Source of the DNA: DSWT01 sp035373625
Lineage (GTDB): Bacteria; Chloroflexota; Anaerolineae; B4-G1; SLSP01
DNA length: 64,000 nt
Direction: 5' to 3'
NCBI GenBank assembly: GCA_035373625.1
Contig: DAOSNS010000008.1
Span: forward strand, 1 to 64,000
The first letter of the stretch is position 1; each line of letters starts with the position of its first letter. Shown one piece after another: positions 36,377 to 44,359 of this stretch. The notes below the pieces were generated by a model that did no database searches, was not told the origin of the DNA, and saw only the letters and a list, made by a program, of their open reading frames with translations. Made by a program: the position numbers and the translations under genes.

Positions 36377-38821
36377 TTATGCGAGTTCCTCGTGCGCCGT
36401 CCGCGCGATGATTTCGTCCTGTAATGCCTTACCGAGATCGCAGAAGTAGTCGCTGTATCCCGCGACACGCACGATGAGGTCGCGGTACTGCTCCGGGTGT
36501 GCCTGCGCGGCGCGGAGAGTGGCGGTGTCTACCACGTTGAACTGAATGTGGTGTCCACCCATTTGGAAATAGGCGCGGATGAGGTGCACCAGGCCGTTCA
36601 GTCCGGCGTCGTCACGCAGGACCGACGGTGTGAATTTCTGGTTGAGCAGCGTGCCGCCCGTGCGGATGTGGTCCATCTTCGCGGCAGACTTGATCACGGC
36701 GGTCGGCCCGCGCCGGTCTACGCCCTGCACCGGCGAGATACCCTCCGAAAGCGGCGTCCACGCCCGACGCCCATCGGCCGTGGCGCCGGTGACACTGCCA
36801 AAGTAGACATGACACGTTGTCGGCAGCAGATCAATGTGGTAGGCTCCGCCGCGCGTGTTGGGGCGTCCGTCAATCGCGCGGAAGTACGCCTCGAAGACGG
36901 CGCGCATCACCGTATCGGCGTAATCGTCGTCGTTCCCGTAACGCGGCGTGCGGTTGAGCAACCGCTGCCGCAGGCGCTCATAGCCGACGAAATCGTGCGC
37001 CAGCGCGTCGAGCAGTTCGCCCATCGTCACTGGCCCCATACCCGCTTGCGCTGGATCATAATCCAGCGCCGCCAGGAACGGCGGATTGTAATCCACCGCA
37101 AGCAATTGTGAAGTATCGTAAATGTGATACTTGATTGCCGTCAGCGCGTCGGTAACCGAACCAAGCCCCACGCCTTGAATATAGGATGTGTTGTAACGCG
37201 CGCCGCCGTCGTGATAGTCCTTGCCTTTGGCGATGCAGTCGCTGATCAGCAGCGAAAGGAATGGCGCGGGCATGTAACGGGCATAAAGCCGCTCGATCAC
37301 GGCGTTGCCGCGGATTTTTACATCCACGAAGTAACGCAATTGCGTCTCGAACGCGGCGAATAGGGCGTCGAAATTCGCAAACGTGCGTGGATCGCCGGTG
37401 CGCGGACCGAGTTGTTTGCCGGTGCGCGGGTCTACGCCGTTGTACAGCGTCAGTTCGAGCACCTTTGGCAGATTGAAGTACCCCGTCAGATTGTAGTTCT
37501 CCTTGCCAAATGCGCCGGTTTCCACACAACCGCTTGTGCCACCGCACCGCGCGTCCACCAGGCTTTTGCCCGCGCGCAGCATCTCCGCGATGACGACCTC
37601 CGTGTTGAATACGGAAGGCTGTCCAAAGCCGGTGCGGATGATGCGCGCCGCCCGCTTGATGAAGTCGTCCGGGTTCTGGCGGCTGACCTGGATGGATGAG
37701 CTGGGCTGCAACAAGCGCATTGCCTCGATCACGTCCAGGATGAGATACGTGACCTCATTGACGCCGTCCGCTCCGTCGGGGCGCACACCGCCGAGATTGA
37801 TCTGCGCGAAGTCGGTGTACGTGCCGCTTTCTGCTGCCGTCACACCCACCTTAGGTGGCGCAGGTTGATTGTTGAATTTGATCCAGAAACACTGCAACAG
37901 CTCCTCAGCCTGCTCGCGGGTGAGGGTCCCCTCGGCTATCCCCTTGCGGTAGAACGGCTCCAGGTGCTGATCGAGCTTGCCGGGGTTGAAGGAATCCCAG
38001 GGGTTCAATTCCAGCGTCACACCCAGGTGGACGAACCAGTAGTATTGCAGCGCCTCCCAAAAGTCACGCGGGGCATAAGCGGGGACATGCGTGCAGACCC
38101 CGGCGATGCGTTCAAGTTCGCGCCTGCGCTGTGGATCGGTCTCCTGCGCTGCCAGCGCGCGCGCCTTCTCCGCGTGACGTTCGGCGAAGCGGATGAGCGC
38201 GTCTGCCGTGATGGCCATTGCCTTGAGTTCTTCTTGTTTGGCGTAGGCTTCAGGATCGGTGAAAAAGTCCAGTGCGTCGAGGTGGGCCTGAATCTCGGCT
38301 TTGAAGTCGAGCATCCCCTTGTGGTAGATTTTGTCGTCCAACACGGTATGCCCCGGCGAACGCTGCTCCATAAACTCGGTAAAAATCCCGGCCTCGTAAG
38401 CGTCTTTCCAGGCAGGCGTCATCTCCTGGAAAATCAACTCGCGCATCGTCCGCCCGCGCCAAAAGGGGATGATGGTCTCGGCGTAGACCTGGCGCGTCTC
38501 CGGGCTGACGGCAAAGGGGATTTTCTCCCGCGAATTCAGGATGTCCAGGTCGCTCAGGCTGTGGCAACACAGTTCGGGGTACGTCGGCGTAGCTTTGGGC
38601 GCGGGGCCTTTCTCGCCGACGATCAACTCGCCGGGGTGGATGTAGATCGCTTTGTGTTCCAGCAGATAGCGAAACGCCAGCGCCCGCTGCACCGGCGTGG
38701 ACATCAGGCCGGTATGGGTCTTGTAGAATTCCGTCATCAACTCCGCCCGCTCGCTGGAGAGGGTGGGGACGGCGTCCAGGCTATATTGTCGCAACTGTGC
38801 TACTCTATCGGTGATTGCCAT
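36377..38821 (-). CDS. hypD: Glycyl radical enzyme, HypD-like (trans-4-hydroxy-L-proline dehydratase)
   Basis: 814 residues from the ATG at 38819-38821 (MAITDRVAQL); the open frame 47 codons longer starts in unlikely sequence. The thiyl Cys and partner Glu are C432 and E434 (GGTSGCVETGAFG), and the radical Gly is G788 (VRVAGYSDYF). H158 (SPGHTVLDDKIY) and D276 (NPWDSFNPGKL) fall at the spacing I recall for HypD of Clostridioides, which removes water from hydroxyproline to give pyrroline-5-carboxylate. The enzyme works only without oxygen and needs a radical SAM activase; none is encoded in this window. Another dehydratase of the same family is the main alternative. Confidence 0.82.
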   Translation of the reverse strand: MAITDRVAQLRQYSLDAVPTLSSERAELMTEFYKTHTGLMSTPVQRALAFRYLLEHKAIYIHPGELIVGEKGPAPKATPTYPELCCHSLSDLDILNSREKIPFAVSPETRQVYAETIIPFWRGRTMRELIFQEMTPAWKDAYEAGIFTEFMEQRSPGHTVLDDKIYHKGMLDFKAEIQAHLDALDFFTDPEAYAKQEELKAMAITADALIRFAERHAEKARALAAQETDPQRRRELERIAGVCTHVPAYAPRDFWEALQYYWFVHLGVTLELNPWDSFNPGKLDQHLEPFYRKGIAEGTLTREQAEELLQCFWIKFNNQPAPPKVGVTAAESGTYTDFAQINLGGVRPDGADGVNEVTYLILDVIEAMRLLQPSSSIQVSRQNPDDFIKRAARIIRTGFGQPSVFNTEVVIAEMLRAGKSLVDARCGGTSGCVETGAFGKENYNLTGYFNLPKVLELTLYNGVDPRTGKQLGPRTGDPRTFANFDALFAAFETQLRYFVDVKIRGNAVIERLYARYMPAPFLSLLISDCIAKGKDYHDGGARYNTSYIQGVGLGSVTDALTAIKYHIYDTSQLLAVDYNPPFLAALDYDPAQAGMGPVTMGELLDALAHDFVGYERLRQRLLNRTPRYGNDDDYADTVMRAVFEAYFRAIDGRPNTRGGAYHIDLLPTTCHVYFGSVTGATADGRRAWTPLSEGISPVQGVDRRGPTAVIKSAAKMDHIRTGGTLLNQKFTPSVLRDDAGLNGLVHLIRAYFQMGGHHIQFNVVDTATLRAAQAHPEQYRDLIVRVAGYSDYFCDLGKALQDEIIARTAHEELA

Positions 38822-38979
38822 ACGCTTTATCTTCCTGATTTCTATCTTAACTTTGATGCCACTGTTATAAATGTTTTCGGAGATATAGCAACAAGGGATG
38901 AGGCGCGGGTCGAGTAAGAGGCGTGGCGGAAAGCGCAGGAGAAGTGAAGTAGCCAAAGGCAACGGTGAGATAATTGCAG

Positions 38980-39016
38980 CACACCTGACAGGTTTTTGGG
39001 GAACCTGTCAGGTGTG
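38980..39016 (-). terminator. Perfect 15-bp hairpin downstream of the 39026 gene
   Basis: CACACCTGACAGGTT (38980-38994) and AACCTGTCAGGTGTG (39002-39016) are perfect complements around a 7-base loop. It lies 9 bp after the stop of the gene at 39026. No long T run follows, so it is either a weak terminator or a palindromic repeat. Confidence 0.65.
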
Positions 39017-39025
39017 AATTTACGA

Positions 39026-39769
39026 CTACACCTCGCAGGGCGGCTCCCCGGCGACCGATTTGATCAGTTCCGCCGCCGCCGCGACCTGTTCCTCCGTCCC
39101 ACTGACGCCGATCCACGCCGAGCCTTCTGCGCCGAAGATGCCGCCGCCCGCGATGAGGATGGCCTCCGCGCCGGTGAGCAGTTGGATGGCGTCCAACTCG
39201 GTGAAAACCTCGCCCGGCAGAGGCATCAGGCGCGGTCCCTCCGCATCCGGCGCGTTGACGCGCAGCGCCAGCGTGTGGATGTCCTCGAAGACGCGCTTTT
39301 CCAGGCCGATGGGCACGATCAGCCGCACGCGTCGCCCGATGACCGTGGGAACGATGGCCATCACCGTGCCGCCCTGTGGATGCCCGATCTGCACGGCGGC
39401 CTGCCCGTAAGGATCGAAGGCGTTGCCACCTTTGAGGACCACGTCACCGGCCTTGAGGCTCTCCGCCACCTCGAAGACGGTTTTGCCGGGTTGCCATTGC
39501 CCATCCACGATGACTACATCCCCCGCCAGCTCGGCCTGGGGCAGTTTCGCACCCTGGGCCACGGTCACGCCGCGCCGGAAGCCTACGCGCGAGAATCCCT
39601 CAGCCTGTCCGATGGCTGTGAGGATTTCCTCGGCCACATAGCCGTTGGTCGTCCCGGCGACGATGAGCAGCGTGCCCTTTTGCAGCACGCGCCGGATGTC
39701 GGGGTGTTGCGCCATCCCCTTGCCGATCAAACGTTTACCCATAGCGGGCGTCAAATTGAACTGTTTCAT
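39026..39769 (-). CDS. Conserved protein of unknown function
   Basis: About 247 residues from ATG at 39767-39769 with AAAGGAG 11 bases upstream. The text is alternating alpha/beta: LTPAMGKRLIGKGMA, GTLLIVAGTTNGYVAEEIL, GDVVIVDGQW, GDVVLKGGNAFDPYGQAAVQIGHPQGGT, VRLIVPIGLEKRV, and a Gly-rich ILIAGGGIFGAEGS near the end. I recall similar proteins in archaea and anaerobic bacteria but no known activity. The start overlaps the end of the gene upstream (39735-40232) by 35 bp, so they are likely co-expressed. Confidence 0.7.
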   Translation of the reverse strand: MKQFNLTPAMGKRLIGKGMAQHPDIRRVLQKGTLLIVAGTTNGYVAEEILTAIGQAEGFSRVGFRRGVTVAQGAKLPQAELAGDVVIVDGQWQPGKTVFEVAESLKAGDVVLKGGNAFDPYGQAAVQIGHPQGGTVMAIVPTVIGRRVRLIVPIGLEKRVFEDIHTLALRVNAPDAEGPRLMPLPGEVFTELDAIQLLTGAEAILIAGGGIFGAEGSAWIGVSGTEEQVAAAAELIKSVAGEPPCEV

Positions 39770-40232
39770 TTTCTGTGCTCCTTTTCTGGAAATCTGGAAA
39801 GATAAAGGTGTGTGCGCGAATTTTGTTCGCCAGCGCACCCAGGCCATATTTTTCCGCGTTGACCTGGGGAAACATCTGGAAAGGCGGCAGGCGCAGAGAA
39901 ACCGAGCGAATCGCTACAGCCTGGTTTGCGGCGAACGAATCGGTATCGCCACCGGTGACCAGGTCGAACAAAAAGAGTTCGCCATCCGGCAGGGGACGGT
40001 AGGCGACGTTGCGCAGTCGGAACCGGCCGGTTGACCACGGCGTGCGGTGCAGGGCGACGATTTTCTCCGCCAGTGCCGCATCCGGCTCGACCGGCGTCAG
40101 TCCCAGCGATTGCGCTATCTGCGCTTTGGCCTGCTTTTCCTTGCGCGAGGCGGTCACGGTCAAGACGACCACGCCTGCAAAGATCAGCAGGACGAGAAGC
40201 AAAACCAGGATGGCAAGGTTTTCCGTGGCCAT
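39735..40232 (-). CDS. Membrane-anchored hypothetical protein
   Basis: About 165 residues from the ATG at 40230-40232 (MATENLAIL). One N-terminal membrane helix (LAILVLLLVLLIFAGVVVLTV), then a basic turn (ASRKEKQAKAQ) that should face the cytoplasm and a soluble domain with RFRLRNVAYRPLPDGELFLFDLV. No family recognised. It overlaps the next gene by 35 bp, which is unusually long; either the overlap is real or the last residues are read-through. Confidence 0.6.
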   Translation of the reverse strand: MATENLAILVLLLVLLIFAGVVVLTVTASRKEKQAKAQIAQSLGLTPVEPDAALAEKIVALHRTPWSTGRFRLRNVAYRPLPDGELFLFDLVTGGDTDSFAANQAVAIRSVSLRLPPFQMFPQVNAEKYGLGALANKIRAHTFIFPDFQKRSTENETVQFDARYG

Positions 40233-40259
40233 CGTTTTCTCCAATCCCGTCAACGCTTG

Positions 40260-40557
40260 TTACGGCTTCTTGAAGTGTATCGTGTACGAGATCGAATTCC
40301 CAAAGAACGCCTGCTCAACCAATCCCACCGCTTCTGCTAACTGCCGGACGTGTTCGCGCCGCTGAAAATCCGGGTCGGCGATTACCTCGGTGATGGAGAG
40401 CAACCCGCCCGGCTTGAGGCTGTCGAAAATCTCGGCCAGCGCGGCTTGCTGGTCGGGAATTTCGCCCAGCACCGTGACCAACAGCGCGCGGTCATATTCG
40501 GCGCGAGGCAGTTTCCCCTCCCCTGCCGCTCCCTGGACAAAACGGATGTTCTCCTTG
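40260..40557 (-). pseudogene. Methyltransferase C-terminal fragment
   Basis: The readable stretch IRFVQGAAGEGKLP, YDRALLVTVLGEIPDQ, IFDSLKPGGLLSITEVI, FGNSISYTIHFKKP is the second half of a UbiE-like SAM methyltransferase. The SAM-binding motif I is absent: homology stops at about 40557, immediately next to the stop of the esterase gene at 40563. The N-terminal half was probably lost when the neighbouring segment was joined. Confidence 0.7.
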
Positions 40558-40562
40558 TCTTA

Positions 40563-41504
40563 TCACGGTTTCGGATGCGCGGCGAAGAACTCCCACATCA
40601 CCCGCGAAGCATTCAACTCGGTCGTCGGCACGTCGCCGCCGCGCCAGCCTGGTTGACCGCCCGGCCAGGCATGCCCGCCGCCGATCACGGTATAAAGTTC
40701 CACCGTTGCGTCCTGCTTGCAGCCGCTGTAAACGGTGTGACGGATGTTGCCGCTCTGGGTGACTTGCGGCGCGAGCGCGCAGCCGTTGTGCTGCACCCAA
40801 AAATCTATTGTCGTTTCGACCGACTCAAAGGGGACGCCGACCAGCGATTCCGCACCGATGCCGCCCGCGTAGGGTGCGTGTCCGTCGGCGTCGCCGTGGA
40901 TGTGCAGCACGGGCACCGGACGCGACGGCGTGCAGGCATCAATGTTTTGCGTCGCCGCCACCGGCCCGATCGCGGCGATCACGTCGGACAGCTCGCAGGC
41001 CAGGCGATAGGCCATGATTGCGCCGTTGGACATGCCGGTGGCGTAGATGCGCTGCGTGTCCACGTTGGCGACCGTCCCCAAATCGGCCAGCAACGCTTTG
41101 ACAAAACCCACGTCATCCACGTTCTGCTCCATCGCATACGCGCAACAGCGCCCGCCGTTCCAGGTGAGCAAGCGGTCTGGCCGCCGCCCTGTCCCATTGG
41201 GATAGACGACGATGACCCCCTCGGCGTCGGCGACGGCGTCGAAACCGGTCATCGCGCGGGCGTTTTCGGCGTTGCCGCCCCCGCCGTGAAAGACCAGCAC
41301 GACCGCGGTCGGCTGTGTTGGGTCATAGGTGGGAGGCACGTGGACGAGGTACGAACGCTCACGCCCGTCGTGGGTCAACGTGCGGGTCACGTCGCCGGGC
41401 GAGAGGATTGCCGGGGTAGGCGTTGCCCGGCGCGCCGCCAGACGACCGCAGCCGGTCAGCAGCAGTACGGACAGCAAGCAGCAAACAAGCAAGCAACGTT
41501 TCAC
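40563..41504 (-). CDS. LpqC-like / polyhydroxybutyrate depolymerase-type esterase, lipoprotein
   Basis: 313 residues with lipoprotein signal (CLLSVLLLTGC). Alpha/beta hydrolase of the CE1/LpqC type: oxyanion loop VFHGGGGNAEN, nucleophile Ser in YATGMSNGAIMAY, Asp in HIHGDADGHAPY, His in GGGHAWPGG. Members hydrolyse feruloyl, acetyl or polyester bonds outside the cell. The start is GTG at 41502-41504, preceded by AAGAAGG. No operon partner; the next gene on this strand starts about 120 bp upstream beyond two hairpins. Confidence 0.85.
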   Translation of the reverse strand: MKRCLLVCCLLSVLLLTGCGRLAARRATPTPAILSPGDVTRTLTHDGRERSYLVHVPPTYDPTQPTAVVLVFHGGGGNAENARAMTGFDAVADAEGVIVVYPNGTGRRPDRLLTWNGGRCCAYAMEQNVDDVGFVKALLADLGTVANVDTQRIYATGMSNGAIMAYRLACELSDVIAAIGPVAATQNIDACTPSRPVPVLHIHGDADGHAPYAGGIGAESLVGVPFESVETTIDFWVQHNGCALAPQVTQSGNIRHTVYSGCKQDATVELYTVIGGGHAWPGGQPGWRGGDVPTTELNASRVMWEFFAAHPKP

Positions 41505-41539
41505 TCAAACCTTCTTCAAAATAGTCCTACTTGTGTTCA

Positions 41540-41614
41540 AGGCGGATCACAATCCGCCTTCCCTGCGGCGCCGGATTATGATCCGGTGCAAGCCTTTTCG
41601 TGATCGTCGGTGAA
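41540..41614. repeat. Two adjacent hairpins (GGCGGAT and GCCGGAT arms)
   Basis: AAGGCGGATCACAATCCGCCTT forms one stem-loop and GCGCCGGATTATGATCCGGTGC another, about 10 bp apart. They sit between the esterase and the MGMT-like gene. Possible terminator pair or palindromic repeat; a similar GGTCGGATGAGCAATCCGACC hairpin occurs after pstS. Confidence 0.7.
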
Positions 41615-41626
41615 AGCTCACAGGGA

Positions 41627-42130
41627 TTACTCGAAATCGCCGAGCAGCACATCCCGATACCCGGCGACGTAATATCGCTTGCCCTTTTGCACGACGGTGA
41701 AGCCTTCCGCTTCCAGCAGCGCCTTGTGCGCTTCCAGCCCGCCGGGAAATTTCTCGTTCAGATAGCCGTCGGCCTTGAGTGTGCGCCAGTAGGGGATGCC
41801 CAGGTCGCGGCCCTCGCGTTTGGCTTCCTCGGCGGCGTTGGCGGCGGTCATGACGAAAATGCCGGCGGTCAGCGTGCAGCAGCCTTTGGTCTGGTACTTG
41901 CGCGCCAGCCAGCGACAGATTTCGATGATCGTGGTCAGCCGGCCGGGCGGCACCTGTTGCATCAGGGCGACCACGTCGCTGGGATTGACCAGCACCACCG
42001 GCTCGCCGACCTCCGCGCCCATCTTGTGCACAGCGTTGTAACAGGGGAAGCCGGCTTGCAGGGCGATCACCTTGGGATAGCCGGGCTTGTCGGCGAGTTT
42101 CTCTTGCCAGGTTTTTCGTTTCGATCTCAT
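41627..42130 (-). CDS. MGMT/alkyltransferase-like domain protein
   Basis: About 167 residues from ATG at 42128-42130 (MRSKRKTWQEKLADK). The segment GRLTTIIEICRWLARKY corresponds to the recognition helix region of O6-alkylguanine transferase folds, and DLGIPYWRTLKADGYLNEKFPGG resembles the PWHRV-type segment, but the acceptor PCHR cysteine motif is not present. It may be an alkyltransferase-like DNA-binding protein that flags lesions for excision repair. The exact role is unproven. It is followed by two hairpins. Confidence 0.72.
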   Translation of the reverse strand: MRSKRKTWQEKLADKPGYPKVIALQAGFPCYNAVHKMGAEVGEPVVLVNPSDVVALMQQVPPGRLTTIIEICRWLARKYQTKGCCTLTAGIFVMTAANAAEEAKREGRDLGIPYWRTLKADGYLNEKFPGGLEAHKALLEAEGFTVVQKGKRYYVAGYRDVLLGDFE

Positions 42131-42175
42131 ACGCCGAGACCTCCAATGCCACCGGCCACGCCGTACCAGGTTCAC

Positions 42176-42712
42176 TTAACTGACGGCTACGGCAGCCATG
42201 ACGGCCGCGGTGGAATCATTATACATCATCACCGCCAGATACCAGCCCAACAAGACCATCCAGGGCAGTTCGGGCAGGTTCTCGCCGGCAGGCAGGATTT
42301 CGACCTCGGTGGCTTGATGCAGCAGGCCCATCCTGGTCTTGAAATTCACCAGCGGCTCCCCTTCAGCCGTTTTGAACCCATAGTCGGTCTGCCAGAAATT
42401 GGTCGTCACCAGATACTCACGCCCGTCGGCCAGGATCAGCGTGCCGCCGCCCTTCCAGGTGTTGTTTTTGAAAACGGCCAGGTCGGTTTCGCTGCCGCAA
42501 ACGCGCACCGTGACGCGGGTCTGGAAAAAGCCCACCCGTTTGAACGTCCAGCAGCCGTCGGCGCTCTCGGCAGTCGCCAGCGTGCCAAAAGAACTACGGA
42601 AGCGCAGCGTGGCGACCAGCTCGTCACCGGCGCGCAGTTCGTATTCCATTTTGAACGGATTGGGTTGACGCCATTCCAGCTTTTGATTCGATTGCATTGT
42701 GATTTTCCGCAT
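42176..42712 (-). CDS. Hypothetical protein, tubby/LURP-like beta barrel possible
   Basis: 178 residues with AAAGGAG before the ATG. A chain of beta strands (WRQPNPFKMEYELRAGDE, LVATLRFRSSFGTLATA, GCWTFKRVGFFQTRVTVR, YLVTTNFWQTDYGF) and a hydrophobic C-terminal segment (LPWMVLLGWYLAVMMYND). The pattern resembles small tubby-like/LURP-one proteins, but I cannot be sure. It sits 45 bp upstream of the MGMT-like gene, so the two may be co-transcribed. Confidence 0.6.
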   Translation of the reverse strand: MRKITMQSNQKLEWRQPNPFKMEYELRAGDELVATLRFRSSFGTLATAESADGCWTFKRVGFFQTRVTVRVCGSETDLAVFKNNTWKGGGTLILADGREYLVTTNFWQTDYGFKTAEGEPLVNFKTRMGLLHQATEVEILPAGENLPELPWMVLLGWYLAVMMYNDSTAAVMAAVAVS

Positions 42713-42833
42713 TTTTGTTCTCCTTTCGTGTCTCTATCTTCTACGAACATAGAAACTTCGTTGTTGCATAGGCGCGCGTCCTCTCGCACCAAATCTTTCA
42801 GCAGCCTTGTGCGGCGCAAATAGGCCCCCAGAT

Positions 42834-42887
42834 TTAACAGAACGTTAACCCCATGTTGAAATCCCCTTAACCTTGATGTGGTACGAT
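42834..42887 (+). promoter_or_regulatory. PhoP box (four 6-bp repeats) and promoter of pstS
   Basis: TTAACA (42834), TTAACC (42845), TTGAAA (42856) and TTAACC (42867) recur with an exact 11-bp period, each separated by five bases. This is the architecture of the PhoP box known from Gram-positive bacteria. A -10-like TACGAT (42882-42887) follows at the distance expected for PhoP activation. It indicates induction of pstS by phosphate starvation. Confidence 0.82.
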
Positions 42888-42937
42888 TTCTATGCGATTC
42901 AAAAAGAAACCAAAACTTTACTCAGGAGGAGATTACA

Positions 42938-43990
42938 ATGCATCGCACATTCGTTGTTTTGTCTATTTTGGTGGCTCTTGTAGCCACGGCTTGTGGGCAA
43001 AAAGCTACACCCACCCCTGCCCTGGTTGTCACGGAAGCGCCAAAAGCGACCGAAGCCCCGAAGGCCACGGAGGCCCCGAAAACGGCAGAACCGACCACGG
43101 CGACGGCTGCCAGGCCCGCGCAGCCCCAACTGCTGCCCGAAGTGAATCCGATGGAAGTGAGTGGGAACGTGGTGAGCGCCGGTAGCTCGACGGTGTACCC
43201 GCTGGCCGAGCGTATGGCCGAGCGGTTCTATGACGAAGGCTACAAAGGCCAGATCACCATCGACAGCATCGGCAGCGGTGCGGGGTTCGAGCGCTTCTGC
43301 AAGACCGGTGAGACCGACATTGCCAACGCCAGCCGCGCCATCAAGGATTCGGAGAAGGAAGCCTGCGCGGCCATCGGGCGCACGCCCATCGCCTTCCGTA
43401 TCGGCACGGACGCCATCGCGGTGGTCGTCAGCCAGGAGAACACCTTCGTCAGCGATGTGACCGTCGAAGAGTTGGCACTCATCTTCTCCACCGCCGAAAA
43501 ATGGTCGGATGTGCGCCCGGAGTGGCCGGCCGAGCCGATCCTGCGTTTCATCCCCGGCACCGACAGCGGCACGTTCGACTACTTCGTGGAGCACGTGTTC
43601 AAGAAGGACAAAGAGCCGCACCTCAACGCCGCCAACACACAGTTGAGCGAGGATGACAACGTGCTGGTGCAGGGCGTGCTGGGCAGCCCCTACGCCGTCG
43701 GTTACTTCGGCTTCGCCTACTACGCGGAGAATGTTGGCAAGCTCAAGGCACTCTCCATCAACGGGGTCGCGCCTACCGCCGAGACCGTCGAGGATAACTC
43801 CTACGTCCTGGCCCGCCCACTGTTTCTCTACTCGGATGCCAAGATCATGCAGGAAAAGCCCCAGGTCGCCGCGTTCATCAACTTCTTCCTCAGCTACGTC
43901 AACGAGGAAATCGTGGATGTGGGGTACTTCCCCGCCAGCGAGGCGGTCCTCATGGCCTCACAGGAAGCCTGGCTCCAGGCAATGCAGTAA
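42938..43990 (+). CDS. pstS: Phosphate ABC transporter substrate-binding lipoprotein
   Basis: 350 residues. The ATG at 42938 has GGAGGAG upstream. Lipoprotein signal VVLSILVALVATAC; an Ala/Thr/Pro/Glu linker with the repeat KATEAP; then the PstS-type binding domain with VVSAGSSTVYPLAERMAER, GSGAGFERFCKTGETDIANASR, PGTDSGTFDYFVEHVF and VLGSPYAVGYFGFAYY, the phosphate-contacting loops. It captures phosphate outside the cell for PstCAB, which is not encoded next to it. A PhoP box lies upstream and a strong hairpin downstream, so it is transcribed alone. Confidence 0.9.
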   Translation: MHRTFVVLSILVALVATACGQKATPTPALVVTEAPKATEAPKATEAPKTAEPTTATAARPAQPQLLPEVNPMEVSGNVVSAGSSTVYPLAERMAERFYDEGYKGQITIDSIGSGAGFERFCKTGETDIANASRAIKDSEKEACAAIGRTPIAFRIGTDAIAVVVSQENTFVSDVTVEELALIFSTAEKWSDVRPEWPAEPILRFIPGTDSGTFDYFVEHVFKKDKEPHLNAANTQLSEDDNVLVQGVLGSPYAVGYFGFAYYAENVGKLKALSINGVAPTAETVEDNSYVLARPLFLYSDAKIMQEKPQVAAFINFFLSYVNEEIVDVGYFPASEAVLMASQEAWLQAMQ

Positions 43991-44011
43991 AAAGTCGCAC
44001 GGATTTGGCTA

Positions 44012-44046
44012 AAATGTAGGTCGGATGAGCAATCCGACCTACATTT
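44012..44046 (+). terminator. Hairpin terminator after pstS
   Basis: A stem of 15 bp pairs AAATGTAGGTCGGAT (44012-44026) with ATCCGACCTACATTT (44032-44046). It sits 20 bp after the pstS stop and has no clear T run on the plus strand. It could serve both strands. Confidence 0.65.
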
Positions 44047-44305
44047 AGCGAAACACAGGTTTATGGTCAGTCCCGGCTTTGCGTCCCATCTGCTGCGTCG
44101 TCATCGTGTGGGACGTGTATGAACGAACTCGTGCCCACGAGACCGCGACGCCGGGTATCCCTCCAATGACAGCCTCCATCGCTGCCGTCACCGTGCCGGA
44201 ATAGGTCACGTCATGGCCGATGTTGGCGTTGGGGTTGGTGCCAGAGACGCCCAGAGCAACCTGGTGCGTTGGCGGGCGACGGTGGGAAGCGCGTCGCCCG
44301 GTCAA
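44045..44305 (-). pseudogene. SurE (5'/3'-nucleotidase) fragment
   Basis: The frame contains VALGVSGTNPNANIGHDV, TYSGTVTAAMEAVIGGIP and GVAVSWARV, the conserved middle of SurE nucleotidases (SGIN...G.DV.YSGTV.AA.E). The N-terminal metal-binding DDG motif and the C-terminal half are missing, and both ends run into unrelated sequence. It is a remnant only. Confidence 0.75.
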
Positions 44306-44359
44306 CGCGAGGTGCTGAGCGCGCCCCGTAAGCTGCAGCGCTTCAGCGTCAGCTAACGT

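Noticed and set aside
42899..43621. A 240-residue antisense ORF over pstS
   Set aside because: No recognisable domain; it is explained by codon bias of the sense gene.
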